From the NCBI GenBank assembly GCA_030433215.1, contig JAUIMC010000005.1, forward strand, positions 124,001 to 188,000: a stretch of DNA of 64,000 bases, written 5' to 3'. Positions 7,834-17,507 of this stretch are shown here, one piece after another. How positions within the stretch are numbered: position 1 is the stretch's first letter; the number at the start of each line of letters is the position of its first letter. The notes below the pieces were generated by a model. The model saw nothing but the letters and a program-made list of their open reading frames with translations, was not told where the DNA came from and searched no databases. This DNA is from Alphaproteobacteria bacterium (lineage in GTDB: Bacteria > Pseudomonadota > Alphaproteobacteria > Caulobacterales > Parvularculaceae). Made by a program: the position numbers and the translations under genes.

Positions 7834-9618
7834 TTAGAACGCTTCCGCCGGCAGCGCCATCATCGCTTCCGACCCGGATTTGATCTTCGCAAGATGCGCC
7901 GACCGCTCCGGCAGGATGCGGTCGACGAAATATTTCGCCGTGACGAGCTTGTTCTTGTAGAAGTCGTCGCTCGACTCCTTTTTCTCGAGCGCGGCTTTTG
8001 CCGACATCGCCCAAGCATAAGCGAGACAGGTGAGCGCTGTCAGGCCCAGATAATCCATGGAGCTGGCGCCGGCGTTGTTCGGGTTCTGCATGGCGTTCGC
8101 CATGAACCATTGCGTCGCCTCGACGAGATCGGCCTTCACCGCGGCGAGCCCTTCGATGTAGGGCTTCATGTCTTCATCGCCTTCATGGTCTTTCACGAAG
8201 TCGTCGACTTCCGCGAAAAAGGTCATGACGGCGCGGCCGCCGTCTTTCGGCAGCTTGCGGCCCACAAGGTCGAGCGCCTGAATGCCGTTCGCGCCTTCAT
8301 AGATCATGGCGATGCGCGCATCGCGCACGAACTGCTCCATGCCCCATTCCTGGATATAGCCGTGACCGCCCAGCACCTGCTGGGCGTTGGTGGCGTGCCA
8401 GTAGCCGCGGTCGGTGAGATAGGATTTCAGGACCGGCGTCATCAGCCCCATGTAATCTTCCGCCTTCTGACGCGTGGCTTCGTCTTCGGAGACCTTTTCC
8501 AGATCGCCGTAAAGCGCCGACCAGTACATCCAGGCGCGCGCGCCTTCGGTAAAGGCGCGGTGATCCATCAGCATGCGGCGCACGTCGGGATGGACGATGA
8601 TCGGGTCGGCGGGCTTGTCCGGCGCCTCCGGCCCGGTGAGCGCGCGGCCTTGCAGCCGGTCTTTCGCATAGGCGGCGCCGTTCTGATAAGCGACCTCGGA
8701 GATCGCCATGCCTTGCAGGCCGACGCCGAGGCGCGCTTCGTTCATCATCGTGAACATGGCGCGCAGGCCCTTGTTCTCTTCGCCGAGCAGATAGCCCGTC
8801 GCATCGTCGTAATTGAGAACGCAGGTGGAATTGGCGTGAATGCCCATCTTCTCTTCGATGGAGCCGCACATGACGCCGTTGCGATCGCCGAGCGAGCCGT
8901 CATCGTTGATGTGGAATTTCGGCACGATGAAAAGCGAGATGCCTTTCACCCCTTCCGGCGCGCCTTCAATGCGCGCGAGCACGAGATGGATGATCTGCTC
9001 GGTGAGGTCGTGCTCGCCCGCGGAGATGAAAATCTTGGTGCCGGTGATCTTGTAGGAGCCGTCGCCTTGGGGAACCGCCTTGGTGCGAAGGAGCCCCAGA
9101 TCCGTGCCGCAATGAGGCTCGGTGAGGTTCATGGTGCCGCCCCATTCGCCGGCGATCATGTTGGGGAGGTATTTTTGTTTCTGCTCGTCGGTGCCGTGGG
9201 CGTGGATCGCGTCCGCGGCGCCGCGGGCGAGACCGGGATACATGCCGAAGGCCATGTTCGCCGCCGAGACCATTTCCGAGACCGCCACCGCAAGAATGTA
9301 AGGCAGCCCCTGCCCGCCATAGTCGGGATCGAAGGAAAGCCCCTGCCAGCCGCCCTGCTTGTAGACCTCATAGGCCTCCTTGAAGCCCTTGGGCGTCGTC
9401 ACCGAGCCGTCCTCATGGCGGGTGCAGCCCTCCTTGTCGCCGGAATGGTTGATCGGGTGGAGGACGTTGGAGGCCATTTTCGCGCCCTCCTCCAGGATCG
9501 CTTCGACCACATCCTCGCTCGCCTCGGAAAATCCCGGCAAATTCGAGTATTTGGAGATCTGCAGGACCTCGTTCAGGACAAACTGCATGTCTTTGAGGGG
9601 CGCGGTGTAGGTGGTCAT
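7834..9618 (-). CDS. Acyl-CoA dehydrogenase, long form with C-terminal extension
   Basis: 594 residues from ATG 9618 (MTTYTAPLKDMQF). This is the size of the FadE-like class with an extra C-terminal domain. Family motifs: LTEPHCGTDLG, KIFISAGEHDLTEQI, the middle beta domain, VLGGHGYIQEWGMEQFVRDARI, and the catalytic Glu in YEGANGIQ. It is an FAD enzyme making trans-2-enoyl-CoA from acyl-CoA and passing electrons to ETF. Chain-length specificity cannot be told. The downstream HAD gene follows after 11 bases. Confidence 0.93.
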   Translation of the reverse strand: MTTYTAPLKDMQFVLNEVLQISKYSNLPGFSEASEDVVEAILEEGAKMASNVLHPINHSGDKEGCTRHEDGSVTTPKGFKEAYEVYKQGGWQGLSFDPDYGGQGLPYILAVAVSEMVSAANMAFGMYPGLARGAADAIHAHGTDEQKQKYLPNMIAGEWGGTMNLTEPHCGTDLGLLRTKAVPQGDGSYKITGTKIFISAGEHDLTEQIIHLVLARIEGAPEGVKGISLFIVPKFHINDDGSLGDRNGVMCGSIEEKMGIHANSTCVLNYDDATGYLLGEENKGLRAMFTMMNEARLGVGLQGMAISEVAYQNGAAYAKDRLQGRALTGPEAPDKPADPIIVHPDVRRMLMDHRAFTEGARAWMYWSALYGDLEKVSEDEATRQKAEDYMGLMTPVLKSYLTDRGYWHATNAQQVLGGHGYIQEWGMEQFVRDARIAMIYEGANGIQALDLVGRKLPKDGGRAVMTFFAEVDDFVKDHEGDEDMKPYIEGLAAVKADLVEATQWFMANAMQNPNNAGASSMDYLGLTALTCLAYAWAMSAKAALEKKESSDDFYKNKLVTAKYFVDRILPERSAHLAKIKSGSEAMMALPAEAF

Positions 9619-9934
9619 GTTGATCCTCGGCTTTCGCTGTTCATGAGGGGCCGCCGGGCGATCCGGCAGGTCGTCGACGGCGCAGTCGCGCCATTTTGCC
9701 CGCCCTCGCCGAAAAAAACACCAGCAAAGAGCAGTTCGGACGGCCAAGATGCGGGCGCCGAAAGCGCGCGGGGGCGCAGGCCGCAAGGTTTTATTAAGGT
9801 CTCCGCCCGCCCCGGTTCAAGGGCGAGGCGCCTTTCGGGCTCATCTGCGCGCGCCCTTACTCAACGTAAAGGAATTTGAAAGCATAATCCGCCCCGAAGA
9901 CGGCCGAAAAGGGCCGCTCACGGGAAGCGCTCTA
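9619..9934. other. Divergent intergenic region between acyl-CoA dehydrogenase and hybrid kinase
   Basis: 316 bases with no supportable gene. It must contain the promoters of both divergent genes, but I see no convincing -35/-10 pair or strong palindrome. The final bases before the kinase start (CGGGAAGCGCTCTA) resemble the end of the short repeat at 17508-17544. Confidence 0.5.
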
Positions 9935-12010
9935 ATGAATAAGCAGAGGCAGGCCGAAATCGATCTTTTGATGCGCGACCGCGACGCGCTCGCAGCGCTC
10001 ATCACGCAGCATGACATGCTGGTCAACGCCATCCATGCGATGCCGCAGATGTTCTATGTCGTCAAAGACGACAAACTCCTGTTCTGCAACCGGCAGCTCG
10101 CCGAGTTCTACGACCTTCCCGAAGGGATCACCGCCGCCGGCACGCCGTGGAGCGTGATGATGGAGGCGATCCTCGCCGCGCATCTGCCTGACGCGTCGAT
10201 GCGCATCGAGGAAATGAAAAGCACCGTGCTTCAGAAGATCGAGGAGAACGGACATTTCCGCCGCTCCTGGACGCTGGACGACGGCCGTCATCTCGTCATC
10301 GAGGCCATGGACTGCGGCGACGACGCGATCATCGTCACCTATTCCGACGTCACGGCGCTGAAGAACGCGCAGAAGAAAGCCGAAGCCAGCGAACAGGCCA
10401 AGGCCGCGTTTCTCGCCAATATGAGCCATGAAATCCGCACGCCCATGAACGGCGTCATGGGCATGGCCGAACTTTTATGCGCGACGGACCTCAACGACAC
10501 GCAAACGGTCTACGCCTCGACCATTCTGAAATCCGGCGAAGCGCTGTTGACCATCATCAACGACATTCTCGACTTTTCGAAGATCGACGCCGGCCAGATG
10601 AAACTCCATCCCGCGCCGTTTTCCATCGCCGAGGCGATCGAGGACGTGGCCGTGCTGATTTCCTCGCGGGTGAAGGACAAAGAGCTCGAACTTGCCGTGC
10701 GCGTGCCGCCGGACCTGCCCGCCCAATTTATCGGCGACGCCGGGCGGTTGCGCCAGATCCTCACCAATCTCATGGGCAACGCCGCGAAGTTTACCGATGA
10801 AGGCCATATCCTCGCCTCGCTCTCCGGCGAGGCTTGCGAGCAAGGATACGCCCTCACCTTCAAGATCGAGGACACCGGGATCGGCATTCCCGAAGACAAA
10901 CGCGCCCGCATTTTTGAAAAATTCAGCCAGGTCGACGACAGCGCGACGCGCAAGCATGAAGGCACCGGGCTGGGGCTCTCCATCGCCGCCTCGCTGGTCA
11001 AGATGATGGGCGGCGAGATCGGCGTCGACAGCAAGCCGGGCGAAGGCTCGACCTTCTGGTTCACGGTGACCTTGCCGGTTCACGCCGACCAACAGGAAAA
11101 ACCCGCCGCCCCGCCGGTGGACGTTTCCGGCTCGCGCATCGCTGTCATCGATGACAACGCCGTCAACCGCAAAATTCTCAGCGAACAACTGACCGGCTGG
11201 GGTTATGAGGCGGTGCTTTATGAGAACGGCCATGCCGGCCTGGCCGGCTTGCGCGAAGAAAAAGCGCGCGGCGCCGGACCGGACCTTCTGATCCTCGACT
11301 ATCATATGCCGGGCATGACCGGCGCCGATGTGGCGACGCTGCTGCGGGCCGATCCGGCGTTCAGGAATTTGCCGATCGTGATGCTGACTTCCGTCGATGA
11401 GGCCTCCGGCGCCAGCTTCCTGTCGCTCGGCGTCAATGCGCATATGACGAAGCCCGCCCGTTCAAGCCTTCTATTCAACACGATCATCCGGGTCTTGCAG
11501 GAAAGCGCTCATAATATTCACGACGAAGGCGCGCGCCCCGCGGAGCAAGAACCGGCCGCGATAAATCTCGAGGACGCGCCGGCGAAGCAGGCGCCGCCCG
11601 AACCGGCCCCCGCCTATGAGCGCCTTGACGTGCTTGTGGCCGAAGACAACGAGGTCAATCGCCTGGTCCTCACCCATATCCTCAAGGAGACCGGCGTCAG
11701 CTTCAAAATCGCCGTCAATGGCCGCGAAGCGCTGGCCATGTACGCCGAGCACAACCCGTCGATCATTCTCATGGATATCTCCATGCCGGACATGAACGGC
11801 TTCGACGCCGCCAGGACCATCCGAGAATCCGAAGCGGAAACCGGCAAGCACACGCCGATCATCGCCATTACCGCCCACGCCCTCAAAGACGACAAAGAAA
11901 AATGTCTTGCCGCGGGCATGGATGATTATATCGCCAAGCCGATCTCGGCGGCGCGCCTCAAGGACCGCATCACCCACTGGATGCGCATCGCCGCCGAAGA
12001 GGCCGCATAA
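9935..12010 (+). CDS. Hybrid sensor histidine kinase with PAS-like input and two receiver domains
   Basis: 691 residues from ATG 9935. Order: a short coiled N-terminus, PAS-like sensor (about 30-145, beginning LVNAIHAMPQMFYVVKDDKL), HisKA with H165 in SHEIRTPMNG, HATPase (NAAKFTDEG, DTGIGIPEDK, GTGLGLSIA), receiver 1 with D455 in LILDYHMPG, receiver 2 with D614 in LMDISMPDMNG. There is no membrane segment, so it is cytoplasmic. With two receivers and no Hpt domain it needs a separate phosphotransfer protein. It stands alone without a response regulator nearby. Confidence 0.93.
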   Translation: MNKQRQAEIDLLMRDRDALAALITQHDMLVNAIHAMPQMFYVVKDDKLLFCNRQLAEFYDLPEGITAAGTPWSVMMEAILAAHLPDASMRIEEMKSTVLQKIEENGHFRRSWTLDDGRHLVIEAMDCGDDAIIVTYSDVTALKNAQKKAEASEQAKAAFLANMSHEIRTPMNGVMGMAELLCATDLNDTQTVYASTILKSGEALLTIINDILDFSKIDAGQMKLHPAPFSIAEAIEDVAVLISSRVKDKELELAVRVPPDLPAQFIGDAGRLRQILTNLMGNAAKFTDEGHILASLSGEACEQGYALTFKIEDTGIGIPEDKRARIFEKFSQVDDSATRKHEGTGLGLSIAASLVKMMGGEIGVDSKPGEGSTFWFTVTLPVHADQQEKPAAPPVDVSGSRIAVIDDNAVNRKILSEQLTGWGYEAVLYENGHAGLAGLREEKARGAGPDLLILDYHMPGMTGADVATLLRADPAFRNLPIVMLTSVDEASGASFLSLGVNAHMTKPARSSLLFNTIIRVLQESAHNIHDEGARPAEQEPAAINLEDAPAKQAPPEPAPAYERLDVLVAEDNEVNRLVLTHILKETGVSFKIAVNGREALAMYAEHNPSIILMDISMPDMNGFDAARTIRESEAETGKHTPIIAITAHALKDDKEKCLAAGMDDYIAKPISAARLKDRITHWMRIAAEEAA

Positions 12011-12088
12011 GCACCGGCCAGGCGGATCTGATCCGGACATTGCGCACTGGTTTTCCCCGGTAGGCGATCTAAGTCCCCCAAGCCTCCC

Positions 12089-12117
12089 GAATCGGTATTA
12101 ACCTTTCATTAAGAATC
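12089..12117. promoter_or_regulatory. CtrA box flanked by two GANTC sites in the podJ leader
   Basis: TTAACCTTTCATTAA at 12098-12112 is an exact TTAA-N7-TTAA CtrA box. GAATC occurs on each side, at 12089-12093 and 12113-12117, the second touching the box. GANTC is the CcrM methylation site read by GcrA. The cluster is about 150 bases upstream of the podJ-like start. In Caulobacter podJ transcription is cell-cycle controlled; the same logic is inferred here. Confidence 0.7.
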
Positions 12118-12262
12118 AGGGGTTTTTCCTGACTGATTAAGGCTTTGCGGCCCTCGCGAAGCAGCTTAACGGTGACCTGTTGGACTTGGGCGATAGGGTG
12201 CGGACGCGCTTCGGCCAGGCCGGCGGTAGGGGAAGTCGCCTCAGCGAAGACGGTGGAAAGCC

Positions 12263-15184
12263 ATGAAATCGAACGCCCCCTGGAGCGTCAAAGGGATTGA
12301 ACGCGACGCACGCGAGACGGCGAAGGAAGCCGCGCGCCGGGAAGGCATGACGGTCGGCGAGTGGCTGAACCAGATGATCTACAGCCAGGCCGAAGGCAGC
12401 GGCTCGGATTTGTCCGGCGGCGAGGTCGAGGGCCTGAAGCTGAAAGACCTCGTCACGGCGATGGAGCATTTGCGCAACCGCGTCGCCCAAGCCGAAACCA
12501 AGAACAGCGCCGCCGTCGCCGAACTGTCCCGCAATATGGGCGGCTTTGTCGAGCGCGTGCAGCGCCTGGAACGGGTCAAGCCCGCCGAAGGCACCCATCA
12601 GGACCTTGCCCAGCGCCTTGAAAAACTCGAACGCGCCGGCGGCGACCGCCACCGCATCGAGGCGCTGAAAGCGCTTGAAAAAGCCGTCACGCAGGTGGCG
12701 ACCCAGTTCAACAGCGCGCAGCGCACGACGCTGAACCGCCTCGATTCCGCAGAAGCCCAGCTTCAGGAATTCGCCGAACGCCTCGACCGGGTCGGCGACG
12801 GCGGCAACGGCGAGCCCGCCGAGTTCGGCGCGCTGAAATCCACGGTCGAAGATCTCGCGGAACGCGTCGCCAATGCGGAGCGCATCGCAGAAGAAGCCGC
12901 CAGCCTCAAAGGCGAAGCCGCAGAATCGGCCGATCCGGAATTCGTCGAACGCACCGGCGCGCGCCTGCGCGTCCTTGGCGACGAGCTCAAGCGCGGCGGC
13001 GATCAGATCCGCGCCATGGAAGGCGCGATCGCCAAACTGTCCGGCCAGATCGAAGCGGCGGAAAAACGCAGCGCAGACGGCGTCCAGAAAGTGTCCGAAA
13101 CCATCGCCGAGGTCCGGGCCGAGCTGAGCAAGGAAAGCGCCGGCGCGGGCGCGCAAGAGGTCGAGTCCAAACTTGCTGAAGCCCGGCGCGAAACCGACCA
13201 GCGTCTGGAAGAGCTTCAGCGCTCCCTTGAAACGCTGAATGCGCGCTTCGACAACCTTGATCACGCCGCTCCCGCAGAGACCGCCGCAACGCCGGCGCCC
13301 CCTGCCGCAAGCGACGATGACGGCGACGACCTTTCCGCCGAAATCGAAGACGCGCTGACGGAAACGCCGGCGTCCCGGCCCGCCGCCGCGCTGCGCGCGC
13401 CCGCGGCGAAGATCGTCACGCAAGAGCCGGACGACGTCGCAGAGGAAATCGAAGACGCCCTCGCCGCCATTGAGGCGGAAACCGGGGATGAGCCGGAGCC
13501 GGAGACGGAAGCCAGCGCCGACGCGCAGATCGAGCCCGAGACCGATCCTTTCGCTTTCTCCGACGAGATCGAAGAGGACAATGAGGACGACGTCGCCGAC
13601 GACTTCAGCTTCCAGCTGGACGAAGACGCCGCAGAAGCTGGCGATGACGGCGACATCACGGTCAGCGCCGATGAAACGGAAAACGCCGGCGACGATGAAA
13701 CGTCCAAGGACGCCCGTTCGCTGCTAGCCGAAGTGCGCAGCGCGCTTTCCGGCGACACCTACACGCAGGACGCGCAGGATGACGACGATGATGATGACAT
13801 CAGCGCGCTCTTCGCCGAAGACGACGAGGATGGCGAAGACGATGACAATGACGACGAAGACCGGCAGGCGCCGAACACCGCCTCGCTCGCTGAAGGCATA
13901 GCGCCGGAGGCGACGGAAGACCCCGCCGCCGAGGAAGCGCCCAAAGAAGACATGGTGCAGGCCGCGCGCCGGCGCGCCCGCGAAGCCGCCGAGCAACGCG
14001 AAGCTGAAGGAAACCGGCCCCGCCGCTCGCAGCTGACCGCAAAGCAGCGCGCCATTCTCGCCGCCCGCGCGCGCCAAAAACGCGCCGCCGAGGCCGGCCT
14101 TGAAGCGCAAACGCCGACGCCGTCTCCCGCGCAAGAGCCGCAAAAAGAGGCGTCGCCAGCGGCTCTGGCCGATTTCGAAGACGACGAGGAAGAAGAAAAG
14201 GCAAGCGGACGTTTCGGCAAGATCGCCGCGGCGCTGTCATCCGCCCGCGCCAGGCTGGGCCGCAAGAAGGACGACGAAGACAAGGCCGTCGAAACGCCGG
14301 AACCGGCCGATGAGCGCATCAAGTTCGACGACGACGAAGAGCCCCGCCGCAATGGCGACCGCGCCGCGCTCGAAACCCTGCAATCCACCGCTTCCGCGAA
14401 ACCGTTGACCATGGCGCTCGCCGTCGCGATCGTGCTGGCCATCGCGGCGCTCGCCTATCTCATGAAGGATTTCCTGTTCCAGCCGCAAGACGCCGCGCCC
14501 GCGCCGACGCAGACAGAGCGCCCTGCGGAGACCGCCGCAGAAACTGGGGCCCCGGCGCAAGATCAGGGCTCGCTCGCCACGGTTCCAGAGGCGCCCGCCC
14601 TCGACCCGCAACAGCTTTATCTTGAAAGCATGGACGCGCTTTCCGCCGCCCAGACGGAAGACGACGCCATGAGCGCGGTTTCCAAGCTTCAGGACGCGGC
14701 GGCGCTCGGCTTCCCGCCCGCGCAACTGCAACTCGGCGAGCTTTACAAAACCGGCCAGGGCGTCGACCAGGATCTCGGCCAGGCGCGCGTCTGGTTCCGC
14801 CGCGCGGCCAATGGCGGCAATGTTCTCGCCATGCACCGCATCGGCGTCATGACCGCGCGCGGCGACGGCGGGGCCGCGGATGCGCAGGAAGCCATCGCCT
14901 GGTTCGAACAGGCGGCGAATTTCGGGCTTGTCGATTCCCAGTACAATCTCGGCGCCATCTATCATCCGAGCGACGACGCCGCGTCGTCGATCCAGGATGC
15001 GGCGCAAGCCTATTACTGGTACTCGCTCGCCGCCCGCAATGGCGACGATCAGGCCCAGCCGCTGGCCGCCGGCGTCGGCGTCGCCCTGTCGCCGGATGCG
15101 CGCGCCGAGATCGATGCGCGCGTCGCCTCCTGGACGGCCAAGCCCGCAGACCAGAGCGCCAACGCCTCCGCCGCCGTCAATTAG
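12263..15184 (+). CDS. podJ: PodJ-like polar localization factor
   Basis: 973 residues. The N-terminus WSVKGIERDARETAKEAAR then GMTVGEWLNQMI is the hallmark of PodJ-type proteins. Then come long coiled coils (about 60-340), an extended acidic region rich in Asp and Glu (about 350-560), a basic stretch, a single membrane segment at about 713-735 (MALAVAIVLAIAALAYL), and periplasmic SEL1 repeats (about 800-935: AQLQLGELYKTGQGVDQDLG, and on). It recruits polar development and division factors. Unlike Caulobacter PodJ it ends soon after the SEL1 repeats with no visible peptidoglycan-binding domain. The leader carries a CtrA/GANTC cluster. Confidence 0.88.
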   Translation: MKSNAPWSVKGIERDARETAKEAARREGMTVGEWLNQMIYSQAEGSGSDLSGGEVEGLKLKDLVTAMEHLRNRVAQAETKNSAAVAELSRNMGGFVERVQRLERVKPAEGTHQDLAQRLEKLERAGGDRHRIEALKALEKAVTQVATQFNSAQRTTLNRLDSAEAQLQEFAERLDRVGDGGNGEPAEFGALKSTVEDLAERVANAERIAEEAASLKGEAAESADPEFVERTGARLRVLGDELKRGGDQIRAMEGAIAKLSGQIEAAEKRSADGVQKVSETIAEVRAELSKESAGAGAQEVESKLAEARRETDQRLEELQRSLETLNARFDNLDHAAPAETAATPAPPAASDDDGDDLSAEIEDALTETPASRPAAALRAPAAKIVTQEPDDVAEEIEDALAAIEAETGDEPEPETEASADAQIEPETDPFAFSDEIEEDNEDDVADDFSFQLDEDAAEAGDDGDITVSADETENAGDDETSKDARSLLAEVRSALSGDTYTQDAQDDDDDDDISALFAEDDEDGEDDDNDDEDRQAPNTASLAEGIAPEATEDPAAEEAPKEDMVQAARRRAREAAEQREAEGNRPRRSQLTAKQRAILAARARQKRAAEAGLEAQTPTPSPAQEPQKEASPAALADFEDDEEEEKASGRFGKIAAALSSARARLGRKKDDEDKAVETPEPADERIKFDDDEEPRRNGDRAALETLQSTASAKPLTMALAVAIVLAIAALAYLMKDFLFQPQDAAPAPTQTERPAETAAETGAPAQDQGSLATVPEAPALDPQQLYLESMDALSAAQTEDDAMSAVSKLQDAAALGFPPAQLQLGELYKTGQGVDQDLGQARVWFRRAANGGNVLAMHRIGVMTARGDGGAADAQEAIAWFEQAANFGLVDSQYNLGAIYHPSDDAASSIQDAAQAYYWYSLAARNGDDQAQPLAAGVGVALSPDARAEIDARVASWTAKPADQSANASAAVN

Positions 15185-15287
15185 ATGCGCGGCGCGCGCC
15201 GCTGCGAGAAGCTTGCTTGCGCCCCGCCGCTTCGCACGCCTATAAGGACCGCACCGCGTTTCGCGTTCCTCAATCCGGCGTAACCCC

Positions 15288-16202
15288 ATGCAGCTTTATC
15301 TCCCCATTGCGGAGATGCCCGTCGATCCGTTTGTGGTGATCGCCATGGGGGCGGCGGTTGGTTTCCTGTCCGGCATGTTCGGCGTCGGCGGCGGCTTTTT
15401 GATGACGCCGCTTCTGATTTTCTACGGCATCCCGCCCGCCGTCGCCGTGGGCAGCGAGACGACGCAGATCACCGCCTCATCCGTTTCCGGCGCGCTCAGC
15501 CACATCAAACGCAAGACCGTCGACTTCCAGATGGGCGGTTTCCTGGTCGCCGGCGGCGCCGTCGGATCAGCGATCGGCGTGTTTTTGTTCCGCGCTTTCC
15601 TGAAAACCGGCCAGATCGAAACCCTGATTTCCGTTTGTTACGTCGTGTTTCTGGGCGCCATCGGCATCTTGATGCTGACGGAATCGGTCGGCGCTCTGTT
15701 CCGCTCCACACAGGCGCGCCGGCCTGTCCGCAAACGCCGCAGCCCCGCCTGGATGGCGGGACTTCCCTTCCCCATGCGGTTTCGCACATCGGGGCTCTAT
15801 ATCAGCCCCATTCCGCCAGTGATGCTCGGGCTCCTGATTGGCATGATCGGCGCCATGATGGGCGTCGGCGGCGGCTTCATCATGGTTCCCGCCATGCTCT
15901 ACATTCTCAACATGCCGACCAATGTGGTGGTTGGCACGTCGCTGTTTCAGATCATCTTCGTCACCGCAATCACCACGCTGCTCCATGCCGCCGCCAACCA
16001 GACCGTTGACATCGCGCTCGGCCTCCTCCTGATTTTGGGCGGCGTCATCGGCGCGCAATTCGGCGTGCGCGCCGGCATGAAGCTCAAAGGCGAGCAGTTG
16101 CGCGCGCTCCTCGCGCTGATCGTTCTCGCCGTCTGCGCCAGGCTCTTGATCGGCCTCGCCCTGCCGCCCGCCTCCTTCTTCATCGTGGAGAGCGCGTCAT
16201 GA
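15288..16202 (+). CDS. TauE/SafE-family sulfite/sulfonate exporter-like permease
   Basis: 304 residues, about eight membrane segments. The family's two internal repeats are visible as GFLSGMFGVGGGFLMTPLL near the start and GMIGAMMGVGGGFIMVPAML near the middle. Members move sulfite, sulfoacetate or other organosulfur anions across the inner membrane. It overlaps the next gene by 4 bases, and the pair is a common alphaproteobacterial arrangement. Confidence 0.92.
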   Translation: MQLYLPIAEMPVDPFVVIAMGAAVGFLSGMFGVGGGFLMTPLLIFYGIPPAVAVGSETTQITASSVSGALSHIKRKTVDFQMGGFLVAGGAVGSAIGVFLFRAFLKTGQIETLISVCYVVFLGAIGILMLTESVGALFRSTQARRPVRKRRSPAWMAGLPFPMRFRTSGLYISPIPPVMLGLLIGMIGAMMGVGGGFIMVPAMLYILNMPTNVVVGTSLFQIIFVTAITTLLHAAANQTVDIALGLLLILGGVIGAQFGVRAGMKLKGEQLRALLALIVLAVCARLLIGLALPPASFFIVESAS

Positions 16203-16942
16203 GACTTCTTCTTCTCGCGCTCGCGCTCTTTGCGACGAAAGCCGCTGCGGCGGAGGTCGAAATCGCGCTCACCGAAGAGCGCGTCGAGGTGGACGCAGGG
16301 TTCGCAGGCGCGCGCCTGACCTTGTTCGGCGCCGTCACCGGGATCGAGGACCCCGCAAGCATCGACATGATTTCCGTCATCCGCGGTCCCGAAACCCGGT
16401 TCAAGGTCCGCCAGGTGGAGAAAAACAACCTCATCTGGACGCCGGGGCCGCCGCACGCCGTGGGTCCCGCGCCGGGACTTTACCTCACCTATTCGACGCG
16501 CCCCGTGGACGATATCGCGCCCTTACCCCTGCAAGCCGATTATCATCTCGATGCGGACTATCTCGATATCGCCATACAGGATCATTTGAACGCGCCGCCG
16601 AAAAATCCAGGCCTTTTCCGGAGCGCCTTCCTCAGCGAAGCGGAAGCCGCCGGCCTTTATGGCGCCCGCACGAAAGGCGTCTCCTTTAAGAAGAACGCGC
16701 TGTTCACCATCGATGCGCGCCTGCCCGCCAACACGCCCGTGGGCGATTACGAGGTCGCCGTCTATCTTTTCCGCAATGGCGAAATGATCGGCGCCGACAC
16801 GGCCTCGCTCGCCGTCAACCGCGTCGGCGTGGAACGGCGCATCTATGATTTCGCCCATCTAAGGCCGGTTTCCTATGGGATTTTCTGCGTCGCCCTGTCG
16901 CTGCTGGCGGGATGGGTTGCGAGCCTTGCTTTCCGGAAATGA
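16199..16942 (+). CDS. TIGR02186-family membrane-anchored periplasmic protein
   Basis: 247 residues. Signal peptide about 1-18 (ends KAAAA), a beta-rich periplasmic region, and a C-terminal membrane segment (about 222-243, SYGIFCVALSLLAGWVASLAF). The arrangement matches the conserved alphaproteobacterial family TIGR02186, which is regularly encoded beside TauE/SafE permeases. Function unknown; an accessory subunit of the permease is inferred from the 4-base overlap. Confidence 0.85.
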   Translation: MRLLLLALALFATKAAAAEVEIALTEERVEVDAGFAGARLTLFGAVTGIEDPASIDMISVIRGPETRFKVRQVEKNNLIWTPGPPHAVGPAPGLYLTYSTRPVDDIAPLPLQADYHLDADYLDIAIQDHLNAPPKNPGLFRSAFLSEAEAAGLYGARTKGVSFKKNALFTIDARLPANTPVGDYEVAVYLFRNGEMIGADTASLAVNRVGVERRIYDFAHLRPVSYGIFCVALSLLAGWVASLAFRK

Positions 16943-17000
16943 GCTTTTTGTCTATGCTCCCCTCAGCCACAGGCGAGGGGTCGCGTTCGGGAGGGCTTTC

Positions 17001-17489
17001 ATGGCGAAGAACCGTCAACAGGCGGAGATGACGAAGCTCGGGCTTTACGGCCTTGCGCCTTTTTACATCGCCGCGGCCGCCCTGTGGGCAAGTCCCGCCG
17101 TCTTGCCAGCGCGCATGGCGCTCGGCTTTCACCACGTCGCGCTAGTCTACGGAGCCGTGATCGTCGCCTATCTCTCGGGCGCCGGCGCGGGCGCCAGCCT
17201 GGCGCCCGCCCAGAAGCTGCGTGAATCCTTCGTGCCCGGCCAGCTGATCGCGCTCGCCGCCTTCGCCGCGATTATTCCCGACGGCGCCTTTTCGCTATAT
17301 CTCGGCGCGGTCTGGCGCCATGTGGTGATCCTCGCCCTCCTCGCCTATCTCCTGATGCGCGATCTCAATGCGGTGAACGCCGGGCTATTTCCGAAATGGT
17401 ACGGGACCTTGCGCACGCGCCTCACCTTCTGGGCCGGGCTCGCGCTGCTATTAATCATAAGCAGATTGCTGATCTGGGGTTATTATTAG
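17001..17489 (+). CDS. DUF3429 membrane protein
   Basis: 162 residues from ATG 17001, which has GGGAGG about 6 bases upstream; an earlier in-frame ATG lies inside the previous gene. About five membrane segments (LAPFYIAAAALWA, HVALVYGAVIVAYLSGAGAGA, LIALAAFAAIIP, WRHVVILALLAYLLMRDL, FWAGLALLLIISRLLI). It resembles DUF3429/TMEM69 proteins of unknown function. Confidence 0.8.
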   Translation: MAKNRQQAEMTKLGLYGLAPFYIAAAALWASPAVLPARMALGFHHVALVYGAVIVAYLSGAGAGASLAPAQKLRESFVPGQLIALAAFAAIIPDGAFSLYLGAVWRHVVILALLAYLLMRDLNAVNAGLFPKWYGTLRTRLTFWAGLALLLIISRLLIWGYY

Positions 17490-17507
17490 TTTTGCCGCGC
17501 TTTCTAA

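Noticed and set aside
7813-9879. Long open frame on the plus strand across the acyl-CoA dehydrogenase
   Set aside because: It is antisense to a gene with unmistakable family motifs, and its translation is a His/Arg/Val-rich shadow. The same holds for long antisense frames at 12137-13423, 22011-23372, 35069-36799 and 50004-50957.
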